This document shows, piece by piece, positions 25,831-35,365 of a DNA stretch of 35,366 nt. The DNA comes from Microcaldota archaeon (GTDB lineage Archaea; Micrarchaeota; Micrarchaeia; Norongarragalinales; UBA8480), in contig JAKAOM010000005.1 of the NCBI GenBank assembly GCA_021812145.1, positions 1 through 35,366 on the forward strand. Reading direction: 5' to 3'. A program made the translations under genes and the position numbers. The notes below the pieces were generated by a model, which was not told where the DNA came from, searched no databases, and saw only the letters and a list, made by a program, of their open reading frames with translations. Within the stretch, counting starts at the first letter, position 1, and the number at the start of each line of letters is the position of its first letter.

Positions 25831-27366
25831 ATGAAAAAGATTTTATTGAGTTTGGCGATGATTTTCGCCGGTTTAACCTTGGTTGGAGCAACCCCACAGC
25901 TTTACCTTTCAGCAGGAGCTAGCAATCCTAACCCGGTTATGGCAGGACAGAACTTCTGGCTTCAATTCAACATAATGAATTCAGGAAACACAGACGCGCA
26001 GGGAGTTACGATAACAATGAACGCCCAACCGCCTTTTTCAGTTGTAAACCCGAATCCAACCGCAGTTTCCAACATTCCCTACAATAGCCAGAGCGTTCAA
26101 TACCCTTATCAGGTATCTGCAAACAGCATGTATGTTCTTCCAATGGAAATTGAAATGCACGCCGCAGACAACGCGCAGGCCGGAGTTTACGCCTTGCAAA
26201 TGACTTTAACCTATCACGACACTCTGGGCAACCCATACCAAACTGTTCAAACGATTAACGTTCAAGTGGGAGGAGAGCCTAATGTTTCAATAAGCGCTTC
26301 AAGCCTCAATCCAGTACAAGTACAACCTGATCAAACCACCACTGCAGAACTTTTAGTGCAAAATACAGGGGCAGACGTTGCGCAGAACACTGAAATTTCA
26401 TTCCAATTTCAAGGAGTGGCTTCAACTCCAAGCTTTAACGCAGGAACAATACAACCTTACACGTCAACAACAATTCCAGTCTCTTTCAAATTCTACAAGA
26501 ACGCAACCGAAGGCGACATAAACGCGATTGTATCCTACTCCGACTCTCAGGGAAACAACTTCTCTGAAACCATTCCAATAAACGTCAATTTCGAGCTTAA
26601 GCAACCTGAAATTCAGATAGAGTCTGTTTCTTCAAACCCTTCAAACGTATACCCAAACCAGTATGCAAGCCTGAACGTTCTTTTCGACAACAATGGCGAC
26701 GTCGACCTTAGAAACGTCGACCTGATTGTCTCGGGAGGGAGTGGAGCCCAAGTTCAAAAATTGTCTCAGAACATATTCCTAGGAGACGTTCCGAGCAAAA
26801 CCAGCCAAGACTTTCAAATAAGCTTCTACACCCCTAAGAATTCAATTTCAGGTTCAGAAACATTTACAGTAAACGCCACGTTCGACTACTACAACCAAAG
26901 CAGCTCACAGATTTTTGAAGTTCCTTTTGAAGTAATGCCGCTCGCATTGTTTCAAGCCCAGACATTCCAAACCAACATATATCCAGGATACAGCAATGCA
27001 AACGTTATTGTTCAAATAACCAACGTTGGAAGCGACGACGCAAGGAATTTGATTATAACAACTAACCCCAACTTCCCATTCACCACCGACGCAGGAACAA
27101 GATACATAAACGATTTAAAGCCAGGCCAAAGCGAAAACGTAAGCTTCAGCGTTAGTGCAAGCTCCACCAGCGCGCCTGGAAAGTACCAATTGGAAATCGA
27201 CTACCAATTCAAGGACGCGCAGCAGAACATTCACACAGACTACAACGATATACCCCTTAACATTGAAAACATGACGCTGGGGCAGGAATTATGGAACTAC
27301 TCCTGGATTATTGCAATAGTTGTGATAATAGGCGCGGTTTATCTTTCAAGAAGGAGAAAGAAATGA
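25831..27366 (+). CDS. Secreted, C-terminally anchored CARDB/COG1361-like surface protein
   Basis: Signal peptide (LLSLAMIFAGLTLVGATP), repeated beta-sandwich motifs (NSGNTDAQGVTITM; NTGADVAQNTEI; NNGDVDLRNVDL; NVGSDDARNLII), C-terminal TM WIIAIVVIIGAVYLSRRRKK. GGTGATTT SD. Confidence 0.85.
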   Translation: MKKILLSLAMIFAGLTLVGATPQLYLSAGASNPNPVMAGQNFWLQFNIMNSGNTDAQGVTITMNAQPPFSVVNPNPTAVSNIPYNSQSVQYPYQVSANSMYVLPMEIEMHAADNAQAGVYALQMTLTYHDTLGNPYQTVQTINVQVGGEPNVSISASSLNPVQVQPDQTTTAELLVQNTGADVAQNTEISFQFQGVASTPSFNAGTIQPYTSTTIPVSFKFYKNATEGDINAIVSYSDSQGNNFSETIPINVNFELKQPEIQIESVSSNPSNVYPNQYASLNVLFDNNGDVDLRNVDLIVSGGSGAQVQKLSQNIFLGDVPSKTSQDFQISFYTPKNSISGSETFTVNATFDYYNQSSSQIFEVPFEVMPLALFQAQTFQTNIYPGYSNANVIVQITNVGSDDARNLIITTNPNFPFTTDAGTRYINDLKPGQSENVSFSVSASSTSAPGKYQLEIDYQFKDAQQNIHTDYNDIPLNIENMTLGQELWNYSWIIAIVVIIGAVYLSRRRKK

Positions 27367-28049
27367 AGATTAGCCTAATCATCCCTGCTTGCAATGAGGA
27401 GAGGCGAATTGGAAAAACCCTTGAAAAAGCAAAGCAATTCAAAGGAGTGGATGAAATAGTCGTTGTCTCAAACGGTTCTGACAGAACCGCTGAGATAACT
27501 AGAAGCTTCGGCAAAAAAGACAGGAGGATAAAGCTCGTTGACTTCAAAACACCGTTGGGAAAAGGAGGAGCGGTAATTGAAGGGTTAAAAAAAGCAAGAT
27601 TCAACGCGATAATTTACGACGCCGACGGCTCAACACCCCTTTCAGAAATAGAAAAAGTCAAGAAAAAACTTGACGAAGGATTTGACTTTGTAATCGGTTC
27701 AAGAAACCTTCAAAGCAGTAAGACAAAAAGAAGCCTTGCAAGGGAGATCAACAGCAGGTTTTTCAGCAGTCTGGTTCGCCTTGTTCTAAGCGTTCCCTAC
27801 CGCGACACTCAATGCGGTTTCAAAGCGTTAAACAAAAAAACAGCCAAACTGCTTGCAAAAAAAACAACATATAAAGGATGGACGTGGGATTTAAACGCAA
27901 TATTAGTAGCCAAAAAAAACAATTTGAAAATAATAGAAATTCCAGTTGAATGGAAGCATGAAAGCACTGACAATTGGAGGGGTTTCAAAAAACTTCAGCT
28001 TTTGAAAATGCTTTACGAGCTGCTTGAAATGAAAGTAAACCTAAACTGA
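27363..28049 (+). CDS. Family 2 glycosyltransferase (dolichyl-phosphate hexose synthase-like)
   Basis: ISLIIPACNEERRIGKTLE, YDADGSTPLSEI, IGSRN, PYRDTQCGFKAL, WTWDLNAIL, EIPVEWKH. ATGA overlap with the upstream gene. Confidence 0.9.
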   Translation: MKISLIIPACNEERRIGKTLEKAKQFKGVDEIVVVSNGSDRTAEITRSFGKKDRRIKLVDFKTPLGKGGAVIEGLKKARFNAIIYDADGSTPLSEIEKVKKKLDEGFDFVIGSRNLQSSKTKRSLAREINSRFFSSLVRLVLSVPYRDTQCGFKALNKKTAKLLAKKTTYKGWTWDLNAILVAKKNNLKIIEIPVEWKHESTDNWRGFKKLQLLKMLYELLEMKVNLN

Positions 28050-28075
28050 CTTGCTTAACAATTATAAAACGCGAA

Positions 28076-28203
28076 CGGGCCCGACGGGATTCGAACCCGC
28101 AACCTTTTGGTATCTCCCCTTTATTACAGCCAAGACCGAAGCTTCGACTCCCGGCTGAATCAGACCGGAACCAATCGCTCTATCCTGGTTGAGCTACGGG
28201 CCC
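28076..28203 (-). tRNA. tRNA-Arg (anticodon read as CCG) with a ~53-nt intron after position 37
   Basis: Minus strand: GGGCCCG TA GCTC-AACCAGGATA-GAGC G ATTGG TTCCGG[53 nt]A CCAAA AGGTT GCGGG-TTCGAAT-CCCGT CGGGCCC G. Anticodon stem has a 27/43 A.A mismatch. Confidence 0.8.
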
Positions 28204-28266
28204 GAATAATGAAAGGCGGTTAATGATTAAAAAAAGTTTTGATTGATAACCCTTGTTTCTAATAAG

Positions 28267-29277
28267 CTATATTTTAATCAAGATGAATAGAAAAACAAAA
28301 GCCACCACCTTGAATACAATTATTAGAAGCGCCAGAGCCGCAAGTATGGAAAGGGCAGTTATCAACGCGAAATTGTTTTGAAAAATGTTGAATAATGGAA
28401 GGGATGAAAGCGCAGACTCGACAGATTGATTTGAAGGCGTTTGAGTGGAAGTATTGTTTGAAATAGCAGTTTTCAAACCCTGCAGGTTAAGGTTTATCGC
28501 GTTTACAAAGCTTTGCTCGTAAAGATTAGCTATGCTCTGCTGCTGAGATGAATTTAGAGTTTCAAAAGTAGGAATCAGTGAAGATATTACTGTAGAATTG
28601 TTCGCGCCTGAAATTATTGCCTGCCTATTTGAATCATAGAAAGTCTGGGCGGCAGACATAACCTCGCTTTGAGAAATGTAGTTGGAATAATTAACGTTGG
28701 AAAGCGCGTTTACGCACATTCCCGCCACGCTTCCCGCAGCCTGAGGCGCAAGCGAAGCAGTGCTGTTAATGAAGTAATTGAAATAATACGCCTGATTAGA
28801 GGAGGTTATGATGAAAGCAGCTATAGTTCCCAGTATTAAAATAACATAAAGGCTTCTGCTCACGCTGTTATAAGAACTACCAAGCTCAAGCTTTTCAGAT
28901 TTGCTGTTCAAAAAAGCAGCTATAACAGGAGCTAATGAAAGTATAATGAAGGCAGAAATATATGAAGGGTAAACAACGGAGAAAATCAGACCTATAATCA
29001 CAAACACAGCGCTGAAAAGGGTTTGCATTGTACTAAGTTTGTAAGAATAGAAGCTTGATAAAGCCAAAACCAACCCATAAGTTATTATGAAAAGTATAAA
29101 GGAAACGCTGTACAGTTTTGGAATCAGCAATTGTATTGAAGAAAGATCAAATAATTCTACAAAATGAAAGTCAGATGCTTGAAACAACATCAATGACACT
29201 GCGAATATCAGCACTGCAACTCCGAGTATCACTAGCTTTGACTTGAAATTGTCGTCAAATTTAAAAGTTGAATCCAT
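28267..29277 (-). CDS. Multi-pass membrane protein of unknown function with a central soluble loop
   Basis: About six hydrophobic segments plus a hydrophilic ~150-aa stretch (AAGSVAGMCVNALSNVNYSNYI...) before a C-terminal TM. Confidence 0.75.
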   Translation of the reverse strand: MDSTFKFDDNFKSKLVILGVAVLIFAVSLMLFQASDFHFVELFDLSSIQLLIPKLYSVSFILFIITYGLVLALSSFYSYKLSTMQTLFSAVFVIIGLIFSVVYPSYISAFIILSLAPVIAAFLNSKSEKLELGSSYNSVSRSLYVILILGTIAAFIITSSNQAYYFNYFINSTASLAPQAAGSVAGMCVNALSNVNYSNYISQSEVMSAAQTFYDSNRQAIISGANNSTVISSLIPTFETLNSSQQQSIANLYEQSFVNAINLNLQGLKTAISNNTSTQTPSNQSVESALSSLPLFNIFQNNFALITALSILAALALLIIVFKVVAFVFLFILIKI

Positions 29278-29423
29278 GTTAAAGTATAAACGTAGTTCGT
29301 GTTAAAAAACTTTTCTTTGATTTTGACCGCCTGTTTTTCTGCATTATTTTTAAATTCCAATATTAACACACGCTAAATCACCTGTTGAAAGGTTTTTAAA
29401 CTTTAAAACTCCTCTCTTGTAGT

Positions 29424-30245
29424 ATGAAGTTTAACGCACCAAACATTGAAAGCATTTTGGCTTTTTACATAAACAAAAAACCAGGGTGGGAGAAAGGCAC
29501 AAGTTATGAGGGAAGCCAAAACACGATTCCAGTAGACGGGCAAATCCACAGAAAAATAGGCATCACTCCTGGAGAAAAAGTGTTATTTTTCGCTGGTGGA
29601 GGCGGAAATTGGGCAGAAAGTATTGCAAATAAAACAAGTCTAACCTTCAGCGATTTAACTAAAAGAATAGTTGAACGCGTTGGTAAAAAACGCGAAATCG
29701 GAGAAAAGCAAATTACAATAAACGCATTGAGAGTTCCAGTCAAAAGGGATGAATTCGACTGGAGCGTAAGCTTCGAACCCGTCCCGCTTGCAGGGCAAGC
29801 GCTGCCATTGGCGGTTTTAAGGGGATTGCTTAACAGGAGGGGGGTTAAAATAATCAGGTATGACATGTATTCTGGGGAAGAGCGTATAGCAAAGGTTTTA
29901 GGTCAGGTATATGGGACTGAAACAGAGGAAAAGAGGGTTGGAATAAAATGCAAGGCTAAACCCAGACTTGGAAATCGTTTCACAGGAAGGGAAACAAAAA
30001 CGCATTTGATAACCACTATCTATTCCAACGACAAAATCAAAAATAAGGTTGAAAAGGATTTGAAGATAATGATGCTTGTAGAAAAATTGAAAGGGAGGGG
30101 TGGAAACTTTATTCCGATAAAGAAAATTGTAGACAATGCAGTTGAAAAAGGAATCAAAAAAAGCGAGGTTATTGAAAGTCTTGGGAGAATCAACCAATTT
30201 TCAGAACTTATCCCAGAAGAGAAGAGAGTTACTTTAGTGAGTTGA
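29424..30245 (+). CDS. Protein of unknown function with a possible Rossmann/SAM-methyltransferase-like domain
   Basis: KVLFFAGGGGNWAESIANKTSLTFSDLTKRIVERV resembles motif I/II; FDWSVSFEPVP resembles motif IV; Lys-rich helical C-terminus. Confidence 0.6.
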   Translation: MKFNAPNIESILAFYINKKPGWEKGTSYEGSQNTIPVDGQIHRKIGITPGEKVLFFAGGGGNWAESIANKTSLTFSDLTKRIVERVGKKREIGEKQITINALRVPVKRDEFDWSVSFEPVPLAGQALPLAVLRGLLNRRGVKIIRYDMYSGEERIAKVLGQVYGTETEEKRVGIKCKAKPRLGNRFTGRETKTHLITTIYSNDKIKNKVEKDLKIMMLVEKLKGRGGNFIPIKKIVDNAVEKGIKKSEVIESLGRINQFSELIPEEKRVTLVS

Positions 30246-30262
30246 AAAAAATCTTTTAAAGT

Positions 30263-32830
30263 TCAGGATTCAACTTTTTTTTCATCCATTTTATACGCTA
30301 CTATAAGTAGGACTAGTATCAAGGCAAGCAAGTACGGCGCTATTGACATTGAGGTCAACCCCGTGAAAAAACCGCTTACGTTTAAGTTAGAAGAGGTTGA
30401 ATTCGACTGTTGAGACTGATTTGAGACAGTTTGAGAGGTAGTTATTAATCCGTTTGCAAGCTTACCTCCAATTCCTTCAGTAATCGGAACCGGCTGGTAA
30501 ACGTTTACGGTAATTGTTGAAGACAGGTTTGAGTAGTAGGCAGTTATCTTGTACAACCCTGTTTGTGAAGCGTACAGCACATTGTTGGTTATAGGGAGTG
30601 GCGAATTCCAGCTTGCAGTCAAATTGAATTTATTGCCCAATCCATCGATGGCAGTAACGTTAAGCGGGAGTGAAGAATATAATTTTACCGATGGATTGAC
30701 AGGTTGTATTTGAATTTCCACAGGCGACCCGGGATACACTGTTGAAACAGCGCTTGCAGTCAAACCGTCGGAAAAAGCCTGTATTAAAATCGAACCGGCA
30801 CGCTCTCCAAAAATATAACCCCCATAGATTACCGCGCTTCCGTTTATCGAAGTGGTTATAAACGTTATATTAGCATTTGTCAATTTGTTTCCAAGAGTGT
30901 CGTAAACAAAAGCGTAAAGTTGCTGCGGAACACCAGCAGTAAGAGAGTAAGCAGGAACTATGATATAAGCAGGCACTGCAGGGGTAACGGTAATAGTAAA
31001 ATTCGCCGTAAGACTATTGTAATAAGCGTATATTACGTAGTTTCCAGTAGTGCCAGAAGTAAAGTTTCCGTTTTGAGCGTTTCCACTCCAAGTGGCGTTG
31101 ACTATAGCGCAGGTGGTGTTGCAATACACCGCCTGGTATTGAGAGGTGTTTCCAGCAGTAACGTTGGAAGGACCTTGAATGTAAAAAGTCTGGTTTAATA
31201 TTGTAGCCAGAGAAGTATTTGTAAGATTTTGAAAAGTCGCAGATACAACGCATAATCCTGGGCTTCCGAAAGTGACTGTGTTGTTGGAGTTGAAACAATT
31301 TCCAGCCGCACTCCAGCTTGCGTTAACAATCATCGAATTGTTATATATATCAAAAGCAGTGGCGGTGAAAGAAGTGGTTGAGTTAGATTGAACAGTTGGA
31401 TTTAACGGTTGAATCAAAAGAGACTGGAGAGGGCCAAAATTAGAAGGCCCAGTTATTGTCACGTTAGCAACACCAGTTATGTTCCCAATTGAAGCGGTTA
31501 CCTGCAGAGATCCAGCCTGAAGCCCAGAGGTTAAAAATCCTGTCTGGTTTATCAATCCAAGAGAATTTGAAGCATTCCAATAAAAGCCGGTTGTTTGAAT
31601 CACATTGCCACCCACGTCAAAAGCAGTGGCGGTGAACTGCTGCGTTGAATTTACATTCATTGAAACAGGGTTAGGCTGAATTGTTATGTATGAAAAATTG
31701 CCTGGAATAACAGTTACTGCTGCTGTTTGAATTTGCGGAGGCGAAGAATACGAAAGCAAAAGATAGTCAACCCCATTCACTGTTTTTTCAAGGGTAAAAT
31801 TAACCGAATTGTATACAACAGTTTGGCTCACATTTAGAACAATCCGGTTTTGCGGCCATGAGTTAACTAGCAAATCAATTGAAGTTGAATTCGTATTCAA
31901 CACAGAAAAAACGACAGGCCCGAATTGATAGGAAGATTCAGTCCAATTCGTAGATAACGGAAGTTCAGCGTATGTTTGAGCCCCGTTAGATAGGGATATG
32001 GTAGCAGTTCCTTGCATCCAGCCTTGAATTGTAACGCTGGTCTGGTTTTGGCTTATTATCCTAGCAATTGTTGAATTTGAAGAGCTCCAAACCCCGCTTC
32101 CCTGAGACACGCTAAGGTTTTCTGTTTGACCGCTTGCAATTGTTGAAAAAGTAGGCTGTATTTTTGAAATAAAAGCTAATTCCTGATTTTCATAGAATTC
32201 CCCCTTACTGCCGCTAGAACCGATCTTTGCAGGCACCGGATAGCAGGATGAATTTAAAACTCCTTCACCTCCCCTGCCGAAGTTAAGGTTAAGCAATCCG
32301 TCAAATGAAAGGTTTTGAAAATATATCTCAAGATTTCCACCGCTTCCCCCAGCGCCACCGTTACCAGCTGTTTGCGAAATACCATTGCAATAATTACCCC
32401 CATTACCTCCTTTACCACCTATAGCGATTATGCTTCCTGAAACATTTACGTCACTTCCGTTTAGTATTATAGTGCCAGCAGCTTCTCCATTTGAACCTGA
32501 AGTGCTCCACCAGTTTCCAGCGCTTCCGTTAACCCCATCTGAACCACTCGCGTTTATTGTTCCCTGAATGCTTATGCTAGGCGCGTTTATTTGCAGAATA
32601 CTGTTTGCAGACGGGGATAGAGTTATTGAAGCGTTTGGCAGGATAGTAAAAGAATTCCCATTGAAGGCATTAACGCCAGTTAATGTTAGGTTTGCTGAAA
32701 TAACACAGTTTGCTCCGCATTGATCGAAAATTCCTGCACTTGAAAAAGCCGGAAGCAGTGCTAGTAACGCCAAAAGAGTTGAAATGAACAGAATATTTTT
32801 GCCCATTGTTTTAAGATAAGAACAAAACAC
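30263..32830 (-). CDS. Large secreted, C-terminally anchored surface protein with a Gly-rich N-region and Big/Ig-like repeats
   Basis: Signal peptide; GGKGGNGGNYCNGISQTAGNGGAGGSGGN; repeats of the form IQPNPVSMNVNSTQQFTATAFDVGGN / IQPLNPTVQSNSTTSFTATAFDIYNN / IQPVNPSVKLYSSLPLNVTAIDGLGN; C-terminal TM. Confidence 0.85.
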   Translation of the reverse strand: MFCSYLKTMGKNILFISTLLALLALLPAFSSAGIFDQCGANCVISANLTLTGVNAFNGNSFTILPNASITLSPSANSILQINAPSISIQGTINASGSDGVNGSAGNWWSTSGSNGEAAGTIILNGSDVNVSGSIIAIGGKGGNGGNYCNGISQTAGNGGAGGSGGNLEIYFQNLSFDGLLNLNFGRGGEGVLNSSCYPVPAKIGSSGSKGEFYENQELAFISKIQPTFSTIASGQTENLSVSQGSGVWSSSNSTIARIISQNQTSVTIQGWMQGTATISLSNGAQTYAELPLSTNWTESSYQFGPVVFSVLNTNSTSIDLLVNSWPQNRIVLNVSQTVVYNSVNFTLEKTVNGVDYLLLSYSSPPQIQTAAVTVIPGNFSYITIQPNPVSMNVNSTQQFTATAFDVGGNVIQTTGFYWNASNSLGLINQTGFLTSGLQAGSLQVTASIGNITGVANVTITGPSNFGPLQSLLIQPLNPTVQSNSTTSFTATAFDIYNNSMIVNASWSAAGNCFNSNNTVTFGSPGLCVVSATFQNLTNTSLATILNQTFYIQGPSNVTAGNTSQYQAVYCNTTCAIVNATWSGNAQNGNFTSGTTGNYVIYAYYNSLTANFTITVTPAVPAYIIVPAYSLTAGVPQQLYAFVYDTLGNKLTNANITFITTSINGSAVIYGGYIFGERAGSILIQAFSDGLTASAVSTVYPGSPVEIQIQPVNPSVKLYSSLPLNVTAIDGLGNKFNLTASWNSPLPITNNVLYASQTGLYKITAYYSNLSSTITVNVYQPVPITEGIGGKLANGLITTSQTVSNQSQQSNSTSSNLNVSGFFTGLTSMSIAPYLLALILVLLIVAYKMDEKKVES

Positions 32831-32908
32831 CTTTTTAAATCTTACTATTTTGCAGTGGTTACAATAATTAGTTTTAAAATAGTTGGCTATGCAAGGTATA
32901 AAGAAAAA

Positions 32909-33793
32909 CTATGTTTTGGGATTGCAAAGTACTTTAACCCCCTCTTTTTCTATCACAACGGTTGTTTCAGCCTGCGAAACCAACCCATTGTCAGAAAGCA
33001 TGGGATAGGAAGTTCCAGCGCCATTTTTTATTATCTCACCCAAAGCCAAATCTATTTGAAGGTCTGAATAAGGAAGCGTAAGCCACCTTTTCGCAAAAGG
33101 AAGCGTTTGGAAATCGTTAATTGCAAGACTAAGCACTTCCCTAGCTGTTTCTCCTCTAACCTTTCCTCCGAATAAAGAATATATCTGGCAGTAATTCTGC
33201 TCTGTAACCCTTCCCCGGCCCATTGTGGCAAACGGTTCCACCGCGAAAACCTGCCCTTCCTGCAGAACATTACCACTTGAAGGGGTATTTGGAAGATCAA
33301 CGCCAGCGTGAAGCAAATACCGTTCTATCAAATGGCCGTTTAGATTATCTATGACCTTAAAACCAGCCTTTTTGATTTCTTCCTCTATAGCGCCGCCAAC
33401 TACCCTGAAGCTTGCCCCGCTTTTCATCACGCTAAGAGCGCTTTCAAGAGCATTTTGAGACGCTTCTAGAAGCTTTCCGTTTTCTTCAGAAAAATCAAGG
33501 GTCAGCGAAGTATCGATTATAAAACCTTCAACCTGAACGCCAATATCTATCTTAAGTAGATCCTTGTCGCCAATTACACTTTCATCGTTTATTGAAGGAG
33601 TATAGTGGGCGGCCCTTTCGTTTGCGCTTAAATTGACTGGAAATGCAGGCCTACCCCCGTTTTCGGTTATAAAAGATTCTATTTTTTGAGCGATTGCAAG
33701 CATTTTTTCACCTGGCTTTGCAATGCTTCTGGCAAGGCTTCTTGCCTTTTCTGCTATAGCGCCTGCCTTAATGTAAAATTCAATTGATTCCAT
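32909..33793 (-). CDS. map: Methionine aminopeptidase, type II
   Basis: GGRPAFPVNLSANERAAHYTPSINDE, LLKIDIGVQVEGFIIDTSLTL, NLNGHLIERYLLHAG, VFAVEPFATMGRG. Confidence 0.95.
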   Translation of the reverse strand: MESIEFYIKAGAIAEKARSLARSIAKPGEKMLAIAQKIESFITENGGRPAFPVNLSANERAAHYTPSINDESVIGDKDLLKIDIGVQVEGFIIDTSLTLDFSEENGKLLEASQNALESALSVMKSGASFRVVGGAIEEEIKKAGFKVIDNLNGHLIERYLLHAGVDLPNTPSSGNVLQEGQVFAVEPFATMGRGRVTEQNYCQIYSLFGGKVRGETAREVLSLAINDFQTLPFAKRWLTLPYSDLQIDLALGEIIKNGAGTSYPMLSDNGLVSQAETTVVIEKEGVKVLCNPKT

Positions 33794-33833
33794 TTTTTAT
33801 TCAACACCAATTAAGTTTGCTCCGTAAAGGTAT

Positions 33834-34538
33834 TTAAAGGGTTTCAGGGCTTTTCAACAACACTTTCTCAGCCAGTATTTTTTTAACTTCAAAAAGGTTT
33901 TTTGCCTTGAAATCAGCTCGAGTGCGATTGTTTTTTGAGTATTTTCCCTGAAGCACGCGTATTGTTTTAAAACCTAGCTTTTTCATAGGAAGCACGTCAA
34001 CATCCTCCCGGTCTCCTATCATGAAGCAATCTCTTCGTTCAAAACCAGTTTTTTCGTAGAAATTCAGAAATTTCTCCAACTGACTGCCGTCATGCTTGTC
34101 TTCAACCACGAAAACCTCGTCAAAAAAATCAGCTATCCCCAAAAGATTAAGCTTGTCCCACTGTTTTACAGGAACCCCTCCTGTGAGAAGAAATATCTTA
34201 ACCTGTTTTTCCTTTAAAAAAAGCAGAAGGTCAAAACAACCCGGGGAAATAAAATAAGAAAGAAGATTCTTTGCGGCGTGATGAGCTGAAACCCCCGCGC
34301 TTAGTATTTTATAATCGTTTTTATGCCCAAGCCTTTCCATCAGAATATTGTAGTGCCCTTCGAAATTTGAACCGAATTCCTTGTAGATTTGGTCAAGCAT
34401 TTTCCACTGCTTTACTGCCGGAGCATCCAATCCCCTAAGCTTCATCGCTTCTATAGCCTGTCTTCTTGCAAATAGGTTGAACCTTGTAGACAAATACAGA
34501 GTGTCGTCAAGATCGAAAACAACTGCTTTCAACTCCAA
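33834..34538 (-). CDS. HAD-superfamily hydrolase
   Basis: AVVFDLDDTLYLSTRFN, IFLLTGGVPVKQWDKL, CFMIGDREDVDVLPMKKLGFKTIRV. Confidence 0.88.
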   Translation of the reverse strand: MELKAVVFDLDDTLYLSTRFNLFARRQAIEAMKLRGLDAPAVKQWKMLDQIYKEFGSNFEGHYNILMERLGHKNDYKILSAGVSAHHAAKNLLSYFISPGCFDLLLFLKEKQVKIFLLTGGVPVKQWDKLNLLGIADFFDEVFVVEDKHDGSQLEKFLNFYEKTGFERRDCFMIGDREDVDVLPMKKLGFKTIRVLQGKYSKNNRTRADFKAKNLFEVKKILAEKVLLKSPETL

Positions 34539-35365
34539 TCACCGAAGTTTTTTTGCCTGGAGTCATTTAAAAGGTCTTCCTTTCGCACGCCAAGCTCGCC
34601 CAATATTTTCAAAACAGCCGGCAATAATTGGTTGTTTATGTAATAATCGGGATCATAGTCTTTAGCATATTCCGTAAACTCTGATTTTTCAGATATGCTC
34701 TCTCCCCTTTTTGAAGCATTTTTCCCCTTTGTTATAATATAGCCAACGCTTTGTCCAGCCTCGATTTTAACCCCCCTCTTTTCAGCTTTCAAGGCAGCGC
34801 TGACTTCAGGGCTTAGTATTTCATAGCTTTTCAGGCTTTTTGTTATGGTGGAGTGAATTTCAAGGTCCTGAATATCTGCCTTCCCTTCTTTAAGCATAGA
34901 AACCGACTTTCTAACCTCTGCAATCGCTTCCTGCAAATCCCCTTTTTTAAGAAGGGCTTCAAGCACTTTCCTCTGCGTTTCCCGGGCAATCCTGCTCCAA
35001 TCCCTTCTCACCAGTTCAAACCCTCTTATTTTTATGACTCCCTTCTTGTTTATCAAAGCGTATTTCTTCTTTGCCCCAGCGATTCCCTGCTTTTTTGACA
35101 CGAATATTCCCCGGTCATAGAAGTCTTCCAACTCCAGCTCCATTTTCTCGGGAAGGCTTTTATTAACCGTTTTTCTGAACTCCTCTACTCTCTCCTCATC
35201 TTCAGTCTTGAATTGGAGGAAGACTGAATCAGTGTTATGAAGTAGAACCCCCCCGCAGGCATCCACGAACATGTGAGATTTATCTACAGTTAAGTCGTAA
35301 ACATAGTCGTCATATTCTTCTTTTATTATTTTTGTTTTTATTCTATTATTAGTCTTTGTGGGCGT
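34529..35365 (-). CDS. polB: Family-B DNA polymerase, C-terminal part, interrupted by an intein (5' end beyond window)
   Basis: C-extein TDSVFLQF...KKKYALINKKGVIKIRGFELVRRDWSRIARETQRKVLEALL...; frame is open upstream of the called Met to the window edge. Confidence 0.9.
   Translation of the reverse strand, partial: TPTKTNNRIKTKIIKEEYDDYVYDLTVDKSHMFVDACGGVLLHNTDSVFLQFKTEDEERVEEFRKTVNKSLPEKMELELEDFYDRGIFVSKKQGIAGAKKKYALINKKGVIKIRGFELVRRDWSRIARETQRKVLEALLKKGDLQEAIAEVRKSVSMLKEGKADIQDLEIHSTITKSLKSYEILSPEVSAALKAEKRGVKIEAGQSVGYIITKGKNASKRGESISEKSEFTEYAKDYDPDYYINNQLLPAVLKILGELGVRKEDLLNDSRQKNFGDWS
35234..35365 (-). other. Intein C-terminal splicing region (partial; rest outside window)
   Basis: In-frame TPTKTNNRIKTKIIKEEYDDYVYDLTVDKSHMFVDACGGVLLHN followed by extein T-D-S: intein block F (VYDLTV..SHMFV) and block G (VLLHN|T). 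Confidence 0.88.
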
